This document shows positions 55,377-64,000 of a stretch of DNA of 64,000 nt, piece by piece. Position 1 is the stretch's first letter, and each line of letters opens with the position of its first letter. The notes under the pieces are model-generated. The model was given only the letters and a program-made list of their open reading frames with translations, was not told the origin of the DNA and searched no databases. Source of the stretch: PALSA-911 sp963743035 (GTDB lineage Bacteria > Pseudomonadota > Alphaproteobacteria > Acetobacterales > Acetobacteraceae); the NCBI GenBank assembly GCA_963743035.1, contig CAVUOB010000005.1:62001-126000 (forward strand), read 5' to 3'. Made by a program: the position numbers and the translations under genes.

Positions 55377-56172
55377 AGGCCGCCAGCGCATAGAATTCCA
55401 GCGCCCCCCGTTCCGCCCGGAACTTGGACTGCATCCGGCGGCGGCCTTCGAGTTGCTGGCGCAATTGAGCGAGCGGCGGGTTGAGCGAGTGCATGAGCGA
55501 GGGGCTGCCGATGCGATACCGCAGCACCACCCGGTCGAGGAAATAGGCGCCGCACTCGCGCATCACGCGGGCATAAAAATCGGCGTCTTCCATCAGGCGG
55601 ATCGTGGGGTCGAACCCGCCGACACGCGCCACGCATTCGCGGCGCACCACCCCCGCGCTGCAAACGAGTATCGGCGGGGCAAACAGCATCTGGCCGGTGA
55701 AAGCAAACCGCCGGCCGAAGCGATGACATATGGATGCATTCCGCGCGGCTTCCGCGAAGTAGCGCCGCTCCTGATGCAACTGGGTCTCGGGGGCGGCGCC
55801 GAATGGCTCGATCCGGCCGAATACGAGGCCGATCCCGGGATGGTTCTCGAAGGCCTCCTTGACCGCGGCATAATGTCCAGGGGGAATTATGTCGTCGTCG
55901 TCCAGGAAATGAACGAAACTTCCGCTCGCGCGGGGCCATGCCAGGTTGCGCACCACGCTGGGCGCCCCCCCGGTCGGATGGGGATTTCTCAGATAGGTCA
56001 CACGCGCATCGCCAAGACCTTGGACGGCTGACTGCGCCGACCCGTCCGGACAGTCGTCGACCACGAGAATTTCAAGCGTGACGCCGGTCTGCCCCGCGAC
56101 ACTGGCGATCGCCTCTGTCAGCTCGGTTCGGCGTCGGAATGTAGGTATCACCACCGAGAAATCTATCACCAC
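55339..56172 (-). CDS. Family 2 glycosyltransferase
   Basis: 277-residue soluble GT-A enzyme. FSVVIPTFRRRTELTEAI opens the domain, the DxD-type motif is HFLDDDDIIPPGH, and RLMEDADFYARVM supplies the acceptor-site acidic residues. No membrane segments, unlike the GT2 at 39.3 kb. GTG 56172 is preceded by AAGGTG. Terminal gene of a minus-strand run FemAB-like, sulfotransferase, thioesterase, GT2. Confidence 0.85.
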   Translation of the reverse strand: MVIDFSVVIPTFRRRTELTEAIASVAGQTGVTLEILVVDDCPDGSAQSAVQGLGDARVTYLRNPHPTGGAPSVVRNLAWPRASGSFVHFLDDDDIIPPGHYAAVKEAFENHPGIGLVFGRIEPFGAAPETQLHQERRYFAEAARNASICHRFGRRFAFTGQMLFAPPILVCSAGVVRRECVARVGGFDPTIRLMEDADFYARVMRECGAYFLDRVVLRYRIGSPSLMHSLNPPLAQLRQQLEGRRRMQSKFRAERGALEFYALAAFTRALKKLKWRS

Positions 56173-56183
56173 CCGATTGCACC

Positions 56184-57146
56184 TTACGAGCCCGTTGCGC
56201 GCCCGACGGCACCCACCAGATACGGTGTCAGCCGATCGATGAGCATTCCCAGATGCGGCGGATGCAGGATCGTGTAGTGATCGCCCCGCACGACATGGAT
56301 GTCGATGACGCCGGTGGCGCAGGTCTTCCATCCCAACGTCCGGTCCGTGCCGTATTCGGATGTCCGCTCGGACGCATTGAAGAGCACCAGGCGGCCCTGG
56401 TAGGGGCTCGGGACATACATCCGCCAGGCCGCCGAGAGGACCATCGCATCGCTGCGAAGAAGCGGCGCGATCCGCAGGCCCAACCTGCTGGATGCCCATT
56501 GAGAGCCCCGCCAGAACAGCTTCTTGCCGCGGCCGTAGAAAAACGCCGCCGCGTCCAACAGGATCCTATCGGGTCTGCCGCGCAGCAGATTTCGTCCATA
56601 CTTGGCAAATCGATCGGAAAGATAGGTGAGTCGGAACTCCCTCTGCTCCCTGGGCGACAAATTCTGACTGTATCTCGGATACAGCGTGTCGAGCAGTGCG
56701 AGGAGCCGTACATCCTCGCCTTCCTTCGCCAGCAGGGCCGCCATCTCGTACACGACCAGGCCGCCGAAAGAATGACCGCATAATTGATAGGGCCCCCGCT
56801 CCTGCAGCTCCCGCACCTTCCGGACATAGGTTGCGGCGAGCTGCTGGACCGTCGGAAACGGCTCGTCCTCCCCGGGCGCGGGCAAGCCGAATGCGTAGAC
56901 CGGCTGATCATCGGGCAAGGCGTAGGCAAGGTCCCGATAATCCAGCGCGTCGCCTCCGCCGGCGCAAGCGCAGAACAGCGGGGGCCGCGCGCCCGACGCG
57001 CGGAACGTCACCACCCAGGACTCGGCCGGCTCGACGATACGATCGCGCATCGCTGCCGCGCGGTGTCCCGTGAGGGAGCGGTCCGGGCTTGCCGGTGTTT
57101 CGGAACATCGGGTCACGCCCGGGGATCCCCATTGAGCGTCAGCCAT
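56184..57146 (-). CDS. Stand-alone thioesterase domain protein
   Basis: 320-residue protein with a thioesterase domain of the type found at the end of NRPS and PKS modules. PPLFCACAGGGDALDYRDLA, then the nucleophile elbow GHSFGGLVVYEMA and the late RGDHYTIL histidine. No NRPS/PKS module is in the window. Start ATG 57146 or 57050. It overlaps the sulfotransferase gene by 34 bp, so the two are tightly coupled. Could release an acyl group destined for the glycan or act as a transferase. Confidence 0.8.
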   Translation of the reverse strand: MADAQWGSPGVTRCSETPASPDRSLTGHRAAAMRDRIVEPAESWVVTFRASGARPPLFCACAGGGDALDYRDLAYALPDDQPVYAFGLPAPGEDEPFPTVQQLAATYVRKVRELQERGPYQLCGHSFGGLVVYEMAALLAKEGEDVRLLALLDTLYPRYSQNLSPREQREFRLTYLSDRFAKYGRNLLRGRPDRILLDAAAFFYGRGKKLFWRGSQWASSRLGLRIAPLLRSDAMVLSAAWRMYVPSPYQGRLVLFNASERTSEYGTDRTLGWKTCATGVIDIHVVRGDHYTILHPPHLGMLIDRLTPYLVGAVGRATGS

Positions 57147-58018
57147 TCCGGAAACTCGCGGCCGAGCAACCGCGTCAGCTCGTCGGTTTGCCGCCTTTGG
57201 ATGGGTTGCAGGAAGCCGATGACATCGGATGTATCAACGAATTGGCGGTACACGTCCCGGGTGGCGAGCCGGCGCGCCATCTGGCGCAACGAGGACGGAA
57301 CATGCGGCGTCATGGCCCGCAACGGCAATGATTGCCGCAACCGCTGCAGCACGCCGCCCCAGCTCGCCATGCTGACGACCTCCGGCGTGACATTCTCCGG
57401 CTGGGCGAATACGGACATTTCGACGCCCGAGCCTCCAACCCCCAATCGGTCATACAGGGAGCGCATGGTCCCGGCCGGATCGCGGGTCAGCTGTTCATAC
57501 GTCAGGACACTGACACGGTCCCTTCCAAAGAGCTCCAGGAACGGCGCCAGCTGCACGACATAATGACTGACGTCGAGAAACTGCGGGTCTTCCCGGATGG
57601 CACGCAGGATCTTTCTGTGCTCGGCATGGTATCGCACCATATGCCAATAATGGCTGAGGGTACGTTCCACCGGATCGCGCATGAGATAGATGAAACGCGC
57701 ATCCGGATTGAAATTCCGGATCCTTTGGGGAACGCCCGACACCAGGGGAAGCTTGGTGTAATTCGTGCTCGCCTCCCCCAATAGCGTTGCGTCCCCGGCC
57801 GGTTGGAACAATCGGAGATAGTGTTCCTCGCTGCGCCAGAACCCCCGATCCCACATGGCCGGCCAAAGCCTTTTCAACTGATCCGGATCGACGAAATAGC
57901 TGGGCTCATCGGGCTGGCACATGAAGATCGAAGGATGCGCCTCGAGCAGCTTGTGCAGATAGGTGGTGCCGGATTTCATTGCGCCAATCAAAAACAGATT
58001 GGGCTTGCGGGCGATCAT
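57113..58018 (-). CDS. PAPS-dependent sulfotransferase
   Basis: 301-residue cytosolic sulfotransferase. FLIGAMKSGTTYLHKLL is the 5'-phosphosulfate loop and YLMRDPVERTLSHYWHM the 3'-phosphate-binding motif. Family members sulfate glycans, lipids or small molecules. ATG 58018. No PAPS synthesis genes (cysDN/C) are nearby. Placed between the FemAB-like gene and a thioesterase, so its acceptor is presumably the product of this cluster. Confidence 0.9.
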   Translation of the reverse strand: MIARKPNLFLIGAMKSGTTYLHKLLEAHPSIFMCQPDEPSYFVDPDQLKRLWPAMWDRGFWRSEEHYLRLFQPAGDATLLGEASTNYTKLPLVSGVPQRIRNFNPDARFIYLMRDPVERTLSHYWHMVRYHAEHRKILRAIREDPQFLDVSHYVVQLAPFLELFGRDRVSVLTYEQLTRDPAGTMRSLYDRLGVGGSGVEMSVFAQPENVTPEVVSMASWGGVLQRLRQSLPLRAMTPHVPSSLRQMARRLATRDVYRQFVDTSDVIGFLQPIQRRQTDELTRLLGREFPEWLTLNGDPRA

Positions 58019-58118
58019 CGATCCGGCGCCTGCCGGACCGGCCTATGGCCCTGGCAGGCGCGGATGACGGCCTGGCTGGGCACAGCTTCGCCACCCAGGG
58101 CCCGTTCGCGCCGACAGG

Positions 58119-59159
58119 TCATGTGAAGGCCAAGGTGTCATCGGCCCGGCCGCCTATGAGCTGGCGCTTGGCGTATTGCATCGCGTCATAAGGAAACCGG
58201 GATCGCCGCGCGATCATGCGCACCCGGATCTGACCGCCGAACCCGCTCAGGAAGCGCGCCGTGCCGCTGGTGGTGACGCCATCGAGATCGAAAACCAGGC
58301 CGCGGCCATGGGCACGATTGACCGCCGACCAGATCAACAGATTGATCGATCCGTTATCCCCGGCATCCTGGGCGCGCGAGGACAGCAGATAGTACATCGT
58401 GCCATACCCCCATACGAGAAACACCATCGCCGCAGGTTTCCCGTTGGGCCAGTTGGCGCTCAGGATCTCACCGCTGTCGCGGCTGCGGCATTCGGCGAAC
58501 AGCGCCGCGAAGGCATCGAGCGCCAGGAAGCTGGTGCGCTTACGCTCCCGCAAATTCCTGTGGTAGAATTGCACAAATTCGTTCGGGTCGTCGACGGTTG
58601 CAACCGAGAGTTTTTCCTGCGCCCGGCGAATATGCTGGCGTGTCTTGAAATGCATGCCATCCCAGACCTGCTTCGGGTCACCGCGGCAATCGATCTCGAA
58701 AGTATATTGCGGCGTGACCTGAAAGCCGCGGTCCTGGAAGGCGAGGCCGTCGCTAGTCGAAGCGTCGAGAGCCTGCTTGAAGAAATGGAAGGGCGGGAGC
58801 TGATCGATCAATTCGCGGACGATCGACAGGCGCCGCAGCAACTGCGTTTGCGGCTTTCCCGCCCCGGCCTCCACGACCGGGCCGAGCACGTGCGTGAACG
58901 GCGGCATGCGCAATACCGTCAACCCGACCCGTTTCGTGGTCACGAATGGCAGCCGCCCGACAACACGGTTGCCACTTCTGACGACGACTTCATCGAAACG
59001 GTCCTGCGTTGTGGCATTGAGCCACCAATGTTCGTGGAACAAGGATCCGGGCAACACCGGTTCCGGAACGACCGGCGCTTCGACCGGTACGTCCGCTTCC
59101 TGCCTTGGGAAGCGGGTATCCGCGCCGAACATCGATGGAGCGTTCGGATTGTGATTCAA
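58119..59159 (-). CDS. FemAB/BioF2-like GNAT acyltransferase
   Basis: 346-residue protein of the FemAB-related GNAT group (peptidoglycan bridge or exopolysaccharide-associated, PEP-CTERM-associated FemAB). FKTRQHIRRAQEKLSV, the RKRTSFLALD region and SINLLIWSAVNRAHGRG are family-like; two GNAT-like halves are expected. Start TTG 59159 or ATG 59132. Such enzymes add amino acids or acyl groups to surface polymers. First gene of the minus-strand run. Confidence 0.78.
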   Translation of the reverse strand: MNHNPNAPSMFGADTRFPRQEADVPVEAPVVPEPVLPGSLFHEHWWLNATTQDRFDEVVVRSGNRVVGRLPFVTTKRVGLTVLRMPPFTHVLGPVVEAGAGKPQTQLLRRLSIVRELIDQLPPFHFFKQALDASTSDGLAFQDRGFQVTPQYTFEIDCRGDPKQVWDGMHFKTRQHIRRAQEKLSVATVDDPNEFVQFYHRNLRERKRTSFLALDAFAALFAECRSRDSGEILSANWPNGKPAAMVFLVWGYGTMYYLLSSRAQDAGDNGSINLLIWSAVNRAHGRGLVFDLDGVTTSGTARFLSGFGGQIRVRMIARRSRFPYDAMQYAKRQLIGGRADDTLAFT

Positions 59160-59422
59160 TCCCGCAAGTCCCGTCGCAATCTACGTCCTCCAGATCGATG
59201 CAGGAAACGGCGCGTCGCCTCAGTTTAATACTTTTCGAACTGATTTCGCAACAACGCAATCCGTTCATCCGGATACAGAATGGCCAGTCTGGTCCTGGAA
59301 GATGCAAACATTGCTTATTGTTAATGGAGCCTGTGCCGCGCTAGCATGGGCCGCCGATCTGCGGAAACGTCGATCGGCGACGGGGTCATGCGTACAGGAG
59401 TACGAATGGGAGCGCACAGAGA

Positions 59423-60286
59423 ATGTTAAGGCCTATGATCCTCGCCCCGGGCGGTATTGTGGGCCTGACGGCAATGGCTGTCATGGCATTCCATTTTCTC
59501 AATGCGGAAACGGCGAGCCGACCCGGCTTCTACGTCTGGAGGGCCATTTCCCGGCAGGCGCATGGCGGCCGGTATTTCGATATCAACGGCGTCCGGATCT
59601 ATGTCGAGGCCTATGGCAGCGGCCCCCCGGTGCTCCTGCTGCACGGCGGCCTCGGCTCCATCGAGGACATGCACAGCCAGATCCGGGCGCTGGCGGCAAC
59701 GCGCCTGGTTATCGCGGCGGATAGCCGCGCGCATGGACGATCCACCGACTCGGATGCGCCGCTCAGCTACGCGTTGATGGCGGACGATATGCTCAAGCTT
59801 CTCGACCGGCTGAAAATCGACAAGGCGGATGTGGTCGGGTGGAGCGACGGCGGCATCATCGGGCTTGACCTTGCCATGCATCATCCCGAGCGCGTTGGGC
59901 GGCTGGTCGTGATCAGTGCCAATTATGATGTGGACGGCTTGATCAACAGCCCTGTAGCGGCCAAGGAAATACCCCCCGTCCCCGGCTTTTATGCGCGCAA
60001 CGCGCCGGACCCGGCCCATTGGCCAACGATGTATCGCAAGGTCGTCACGATGTGGCAGACCCAGCCGCGCTACAGCCTGGACGATCTCGGCAGGATCAAG
60101 GCGCCGACCCTGGTCATCGCGGGCCAGCACGACCTCGTCAAACGGGAGCACACCGCTGAACTCGCGAACGCAACTCCGGGCCGGCAGGAAGACATCATCG
60201 AGGGGGCAACGCATTTCGTGCTGTCCGAGAAACCCGATATCGTCAATGACCATATATTGCGATTTCTGAATGGTGGATCGCATTGA
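59423..60286 (+). CDS. Membrane-anchored alpha/beta hydrolase
   Basis: 287-residue protein: one N-terminal hydrophobic segment (about residues 5-25, signal or anchor), then an alpha/beta hydrolase with HGGLGSIEDM, the nucleophile GWSDGGIIG, HDLVKREH and the histidine in GATHFVLSEKPD. Similar to lipases and carbon-carbon hydrolases such as MhpC in fold. In the glycan neighbourhood it may be a periplasmic deacylase. Promoter lies in the 263-bp gap upstream. Confidence 0.82.
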   Translation: MLRPMILAPGGIVGLTAMAVMAFHFLNAETASRPGFYVWRAISRQAHGGRYFDINGVRIYVEAYGSGPPVLLLHGGLGSIEDMHSQIRALAATRLVIAADSRAHGRSTDSDAPLSYALMADDMLKLLDRLKIDKADVVGWSDGGIIGLDLAMHHPERVGRLVVISANYDVDGLINSPVAAKEIPPVPGFYARNAPDPAHWPTMYRKVVTMWQTQPRYSLDDLGRIKAPTLVIAGQHDLVKREHTAELANATPGRQEDIIEGATHFVLSEKPDIVNDHILRFLNGGSH

Positions 60287-60311
60287 CGGCCCGACCATCC
60301 GGGCAACGGCA

Positions 60312-61934
60312 TCATGGCTGGCGGCAGGCCTCGTTGGCCGCGCCGGGCAGGGCCAGAAACGTGATCGTGGCCGGATCCGAAACGAATTCGCCCGCCGGGG
60401 CGGCAGCGCCGACGAGCCTCGGCAGCGCGTCGTGCGCGCCCAACTCGAGCACCCTGCCGTTCAGCAGGACGCGCCTCGCCTCCAGGCCGGCCGCCGGCGC
60501 GGCCAGGGTGTAGCGCCGGGCCGGAACCGGCAGCGTGAGCGCGCGCGGCCGGACCTTGTCGTTGTTGATCACCAGCAGCGCCACGCCGCCCGGACTGCCC
60601 CGCAGGCAGTGCGCATACACATGCAGGCCATCCTGCAGCTTCACGCCGGATTCCAGCACCGTGGTTCCCATGAGTTCACGCCACAGCAGGGCCGCCCAGT
60701 AATTGGGCTTGGGCACGAAGGTGGTTTCCTCGAGCAGGCCATAATCGCTGGCCACCAGCGTATTATGGGCAACGACCCTGACATCCTGTTTGGCGAGGCG
60801 TCCGAGCTGGTCGAGATAGCGGAAGCTGTCGAGGAAGGTGCCCGCCCACGGATTACCGCCGCACGCGGCATCCGCCGTCTCCGTCAGCCAGAACGGCTTG
60901 CCGGGCTCGAATTCGTCCCGCAGCTTGCGGTAGAAGGCGAGGGTCTCGTCGGTGCGCCGGAGCCATGACTCCGACAGCGCCGCCTTGGCCGTGGTCTGGT
61001 GATCCATGGCGGCGCAGCGAAGAGAGACGGCGCCATAGTGATGATACGAGAAGGCATCCACCCCCGGCCCGGACGCGACGAGCAGGTCGCGCGTTTGCAG
61101 CGCGCCGGCGGTGCCATTCGCCACTCCGTCATCGCCGGTTGTCTCGCCGACCGAGCCGGGGCCGAGGATCCGCATGTCCGGCGCCGCCTGCCTCGCGAAG
61201 GCGTGAAAGACCTTGAAATCCCGTCCGTACGCGGCGGCGTCGTAGCCGGTGGGCGCCCCGCCCATCGCTGCCAGGGTCGGCTCGTTCATGAACTCGGCCG
61301 CCGCGATGTGGCCGCCCACCGATTTCGTGTAATCGAGCCATCTTCGGGCCTGGTCCGAGGTCCAGACGCCCGAAGCATCGCGCGTTCCCACGCTGTTGGC
61401 GAAGGATGTGACGATCTGCGCGTCGACCGCCTTGGCGAAATCCACGACGCGCTTCCACTGCTGCCGGCCCAGAATGCCGTTAAAGCCGGAAGGTGGCGTC
61501 GGCGGCAGCTGATCCGTTTGCGGGAAATAGCTGGTGTTGGCCCATGTGCCGCTTACCCGGATATAGGCGGGACCGAGGGCGGCCGCGAGTTTGCGCAGGC
61601 GCGCATTGCCCAGGTCCAGGGGCGGCAGATACTGGTACAGCTCGGGATCCATCCCCGCCGGCGTGCTGCTGCCGGCTGGCGCGGCAGCGGCCACCGGCTG
61701 CTGGCGGCGCGCATCGGGTTCCGGCCCGTACGGCTTCCAGAACCTGCCGCCGGTCACTTCGAGCATCTCGACATTGTAGGACTGGAAGCGCGCATCGATG
61801 GTGCCGACACGCGCCATGGTGGACGGCGCAAGGGCTACGGGCGGCGCCTTGGGCATGCCCGTCTGGGCCGCCGCTGCGCCCAGGCTCAGGACAACGGCCG
61901 CGGCCATGCAGCCGATCGTACCGTTCCGGATCAT
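60312..61934 (-). CDS. Exported GH79-like glycoside hydrolase (heparanase/glucuronidase-like)
   Basis: 540-residue exported protein: signal peptide (about residues 1-24, cleaving near AAAAQT), a TIM barrel, and a C-terminal beta domain. The acid/base glutamate lies in AAEFMNEPT and the nucleophile in FWLTETADAACGG; ANTSYFPQTDQ and FLDSFRYLDQLGRLAKQ follow the order of heparanase-family GH79 enzymes, which cleave glucuronic-acid-containing chains. It stops 25 bp from the convergent hydrolase. Activity is inferred. Confidence 0.75.
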   Translation of the reverse strand: MIRNGTIGCMAAAVVLSLGAAAAQTGMPKAPPVALAPSTMARVGTIDARFQSYNVEMLEVTGGRFWKPYGPEPDARRQQPVAAAAPAGSSTPAGMDPELYQYLPPLDLGNARLRKLAAALGPAYIRVSGTWANTSYFPQTDQLPPTPPSGFNGILGRQQWKRVVDFAKAVDAQIVTSFANSVGTRDASGVWTSDQARRWLDYTKSVGGHIAAAEFMNEPTLAAMGGAPTGYDAAAYGRDFKVFHAFARQAAPDMRILGPGSVGETTGDDGVANGTAGALQTRDLLVASGPGVDAFSYHHYGAVSLRCAAMDHQTTAKAALSESWLRRTDETLAFYRKLRDEFEPGKPFWLTETADAACGGNPWAGTFLDSFRYLDQLGRLAKQDVRVVAHNTLVASDYGLLEETTFVPKPNYWAALLWRELMGTTVLESGVKLQDGLHVYAHCLRGSPGGVALLVINNDKVRPRALTLPVPARRYTLAAPAAGLEARRVLLNGRVLELGAHDALPRLVGAAAPAGEFVSDPATITFLALPGAANEACRQP

Positions 61935-62053
61935 ACGGTTCCCCTCATCCGGCAGCCGCGCCCCGGTCGGGAGCGTGGTGCCAGCATAACCGAAAACCGG
62001 CCGAACCGCGATCTGCCTTCCGCTGACCTGCGGATCTTGCGGGACCAGGCTTC

Positions 62054-63001
62054 TCAGCTGAACGGGGCGGCGTTCTCCGGCAGGCCGATCACGTCGCAGA
62101 TCCGGTGATTGAGCGTCTGCTCCAGAACCGGGCGGCTGATGTCGATCTCGTGGTCCGGCGCCTCGGCATCAACCCAGCGGGTCGGACGGATCGAGGCGAT
62201 CAGGTCGAACACCGCGCGCGGCGCGAGCCCGGTTCGGGCCAGAACCGCCGCATGGAACTCGACGAACAGGACAAAGGAGCGGGCCCGCCGGAGCAGCGCC
62301 TGGGCCCCGCGCAGCGCCCTGAACTCCTCGCCTTCGATGTCGAGCTTGATGACGAGGTTGGCGCCTTCCTCGGCGCAGATGTCGTCGAGCCGCATCACCG
62401 CGATCTCGCCGGCAGGATCCGGCGTGATGAACCAGCCATGAGGGTTGCTGTCGTATTCGGGCGCGACGAGCCGCCCCCTTCCCGTGAAGTCGCTCACGGC
62501 ACCGACATGGACCACCGCAGAGTTGCCGGCGAGCAGGCCGAGATTCTGCCGGAGCACCCCGGCATAGGCCGTGTTCGGCTCGATCGCGATCACGCGCTCC
62601 AGGCCGGGCGCCTTGTGCGCCAGGTTCAGCGTGAACAGACCGCAATTGGCGCCGCAATCGACCATCGTCCAGCGATCGAACCGTGCGCGCACCAGCGCCG
62701 CCAGGACGTCGATGCTGAGCGCATCCACCTCGCCGAGATCGGCGAATTGCCAGCACTGATGCTCCAGCATCGGCATGAAGATCGTGCGGTCATGCCAGCG
62801 CACCGGCACGGCGTCGTCCAGGGCGCCGTGGCGCGCCAGCCAGCCAAATGCCGCCCAGCGTTTGGCGGGAAGCGAGCGGGCCATGCGGAACCATAAGGGA
62901 GACCGGTCCCGTATCCGCCCCACATTGCGTGCCAAGCTGCGCCTCCCCGGATGGCCATGCCGCCGAGGCGTCAGGATCGCGTTTTCCGGTCGATATGACA
63001 A
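62054..63001 (-). CDS. FkbM family methyltransferase
   Basis: 315-residue SAM-dependent methyltransferase. VDCGANCGLFTLNLAHKA is motif I, AIEPNTAYAGVLRQN motif II, and VIKLDIEGEEFRALRGA the metal/substrate segment typical of FkbM proteins, which O-methylate sugars or lipids in surface and secondary-metabolite loci. Start is uncertain: TTG 63001 gives the longest form, ATG 62884 a form lacking 39 residues. It lies 119 bp before the GH79-like gene on the same strand. Confidence 0.83.
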   Translation of the reverse strand: MSYRPENAILTPRRHGHPGRRSLARNVGRIRDRSPLWFRMARSLPAKRWAAFGWLARHGALDDAVPVRWHDRTIFMPMLEHQCWQFADLGEVDALSIDVLAALVRARFDRWTMVDCGANCGLFTLNLAHKAPGLERVIAIEPNTAYAGVLRQNLGLLAGNSAVVHVGAVSDFTGRGRLVAPEYDSNPHGWFITPDPAGEIAVMRLDDICAEEGANLVIKLDIEGEEFRALRGAQALLRRARSFVLFVEFHAAVLARTGLAPRAVFDLIASIRPTRWVDAEAPDHEIDISRPVLEQTLNHRICDVIGLPENAAPFS

Positions 63002-63121
63002 CCATTACGTTACCGCATGTCGGAATGGGCGCCAATTCCATGGACGGCCCGAAACCGGCGCCCCAGGTTGCGCGGGCGGTGCGTATTGATCGCCAGGCGA
63101 TTGGGATATCCGGGGGGGATT

Positions 63122-63197
<76 letters not shown>

Positions 63198-63379
63198 ATC
63201 CCACGGCGAACCCGACGGGTCACCGTGAGCGGCGGGCTATAGCAAGGCTTTTCCCGCGAGGGAAGGGGCAGCGACGCGGCCGGTGGGAATTCAGCGGGAA
63301 GATGGCTTGCGTACGACGCGGGGCATGTGGCTTGTTGAGGCTTGACGCGCCGTTTCGCGCCATAATCGGAGGACCGCCT

Positions 63380-64000
63380 GTGGCCTATGCGCTGCAGCAA
63401 CTGATCAACGGCATCACCCTCGGCATGATCTACGGCCTGATCGCGGTGGGCTACACCATGGTCTACGGCATCATCGGCATGATCAATTTCGCCCATGGCG
63501 ACATCTTCATGGTCGGCGCCTTCCTTTCCCTGATCGCGCTGACCGGCCTGGCGGGCTTTGGCGTCACCTCGGTGCCGATCGCCCTCGCGCTGACGCTGGT
63601 GTTCGCCGCCGGGATCGCGGCGCTGTATGGCTGGACCGTGGAACGGGTCGCCTACCGGCCGCTGCGCGGGTCGTTCCGCCTGGCGCCGCTGATCAGCGCA
63701 ATCGGCATGTCCATCGTGCTGCAGAATTTCGTGCAGGTCAGCCAGGGCGCCAGGGTGAAGCCGATGCCCGCATTGCTGCCGGGCGGGGTGAAGCTCATGG
63801 AGCAGGACGGCTTCGCGGTACAGCTTTCCTGGATGCAGATCGCCATCGTCATCACCACGCTGGCGGTGCTCGCGGTCTTCACCTTCCTGGTGACGCGGAC
63901 GCCGCTTGGGCGGTCCATGCGCGCCTGCGAGCAGGATTTGAAGATGGCCGGGCTGCTCGGCATCGACACCGACCGCACGATCAGCCTCACCTTCGTGATC
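63380..64000 (+). CDS. livH: Branched-chain amino acid ABC permease LivH, 3' truncated by window edge
   Basis: First 207 residues of a LivH-type permease. VAYALQQLINGITLGMIYGL and GYTMVYGIIGMINFAHGDIF are diagnostic, followed by several hydrophobic helices and the loop ERVAYRPLRGSFRLAPLIS; the frame runs off the window. Start GTG 63380 with CGGAGGA 6 bp upstream. It begins 182 bp after the tRNA-Lys gene, on the other strand, and probably heads a liv operon. The solute-binding protein at 22.9 kb is too far to belong to it. Confidence 0.93.
   Translation, partial: MAYALQQLINGITLGMIYGLIAVGYTMVYGIIGMINFAHGDIFMVGAFLSLIALTGLAGFGVTSVPIALALTLVFAAGIAALYGWTVERVAYRPLRGSFRLAPLISAIGMSIVLQNFVQVSQGARVKPMPALLPGGVKLMEQDGFAVQLSWMQIAIVITTLAVLAVFTFLVTRTPLGRSMRACEQDLKMAGLLGIDTDRTISLTFVI

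Overview
The window is GC-rich bacterial chromosomal DNA that looks alphaproteobacterial, most likely Rhodospirillales/Acetobacteraceae. This is inferred from the conserved neighbourhood hemW / rdgB / rph divergent from hrcA-grpE-dnaK-dnaJ, from alphaproteobacterial small families (DUF2842, RMD1/DUF155), from a COQ7-type hydroxylase, and from many FkbM, SDR and solute-binding genes. I saw no insertion sequence, integrase, phage gene or CRISPR array. One tRNA (Lys, CTT) is present, and both window ends cut genes (an MBOAT acyltransferase on the left, livH on the right).

Layout. 0-2.6 kb: MBOAT O-acyltransferase plus SGNH-like partner (polysaccharide acetylation). 2.6-7.1 kb, mostly minus: TSUP permease, hemW, a secreted hydrolase, rdgB and rph, with a plus-strand YbaK deacylase. 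7.2-13.5 kb: hrcA, a transglutaminase-like gene, grpE, dnaK, dnaJ with a heat-shock-like promoter and strong hairpins. 13.6-20.6 kb: amidohydrolase, a gene-free interval with three palindromes and a possible small RNA, LysR, trxB, an Lrp-type regulator, GST, and dsbB-coq7-chrA. 20.8-25.8 kb: a small-molecule catabolic group (IclR, cupin, NIPSNAP, solute-binding protein, two SDRs). 25.8-36.7 kb: HNH nuclease, esterase, GluQ-RS, SDR, two tandem aminotransferase paralogues, a composite palindromic repeat, a double-GNAT protein, a frameshifted M20 peptidase, a patatin lipoprotein and a methyltransferase.

36.8-41.4 kb holds a haloacetate-dehalogenase-like hydrolase and a glycan group (GT-C, GT2, GH5-like). 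41.4-49.6 kb holds an RMD1-family protein, a frameshifted selO, an orphan ugpB, a class III aminotransferase, a D-2-hydroxyacid dehydrogenase and small lipoproteins. 49.8-54.2 kb is a MarR-FUSC efflux pair and an MFS permease.

54.3-63.0 kb is the most distinctive stretch: acyltransferase-3, GT2, thioesterase, sulfotransferase, FemAB-like transferase, alpha/beta hydrolase, GH79-like glycosidase and FkbM methyltransferase. Together these look like a surface-glycan or glycolipid decoration locus with a mix of activities I do not recognise as a named system. The genes at 0-2.6 kb and 37.7-41.4 kb may contribute to the same cell-surface theme. Two otherwise well-conserved genes (M20 peptidase, selO) each carry an apparent single-base frameshift, which is either gene decay or sequence error.
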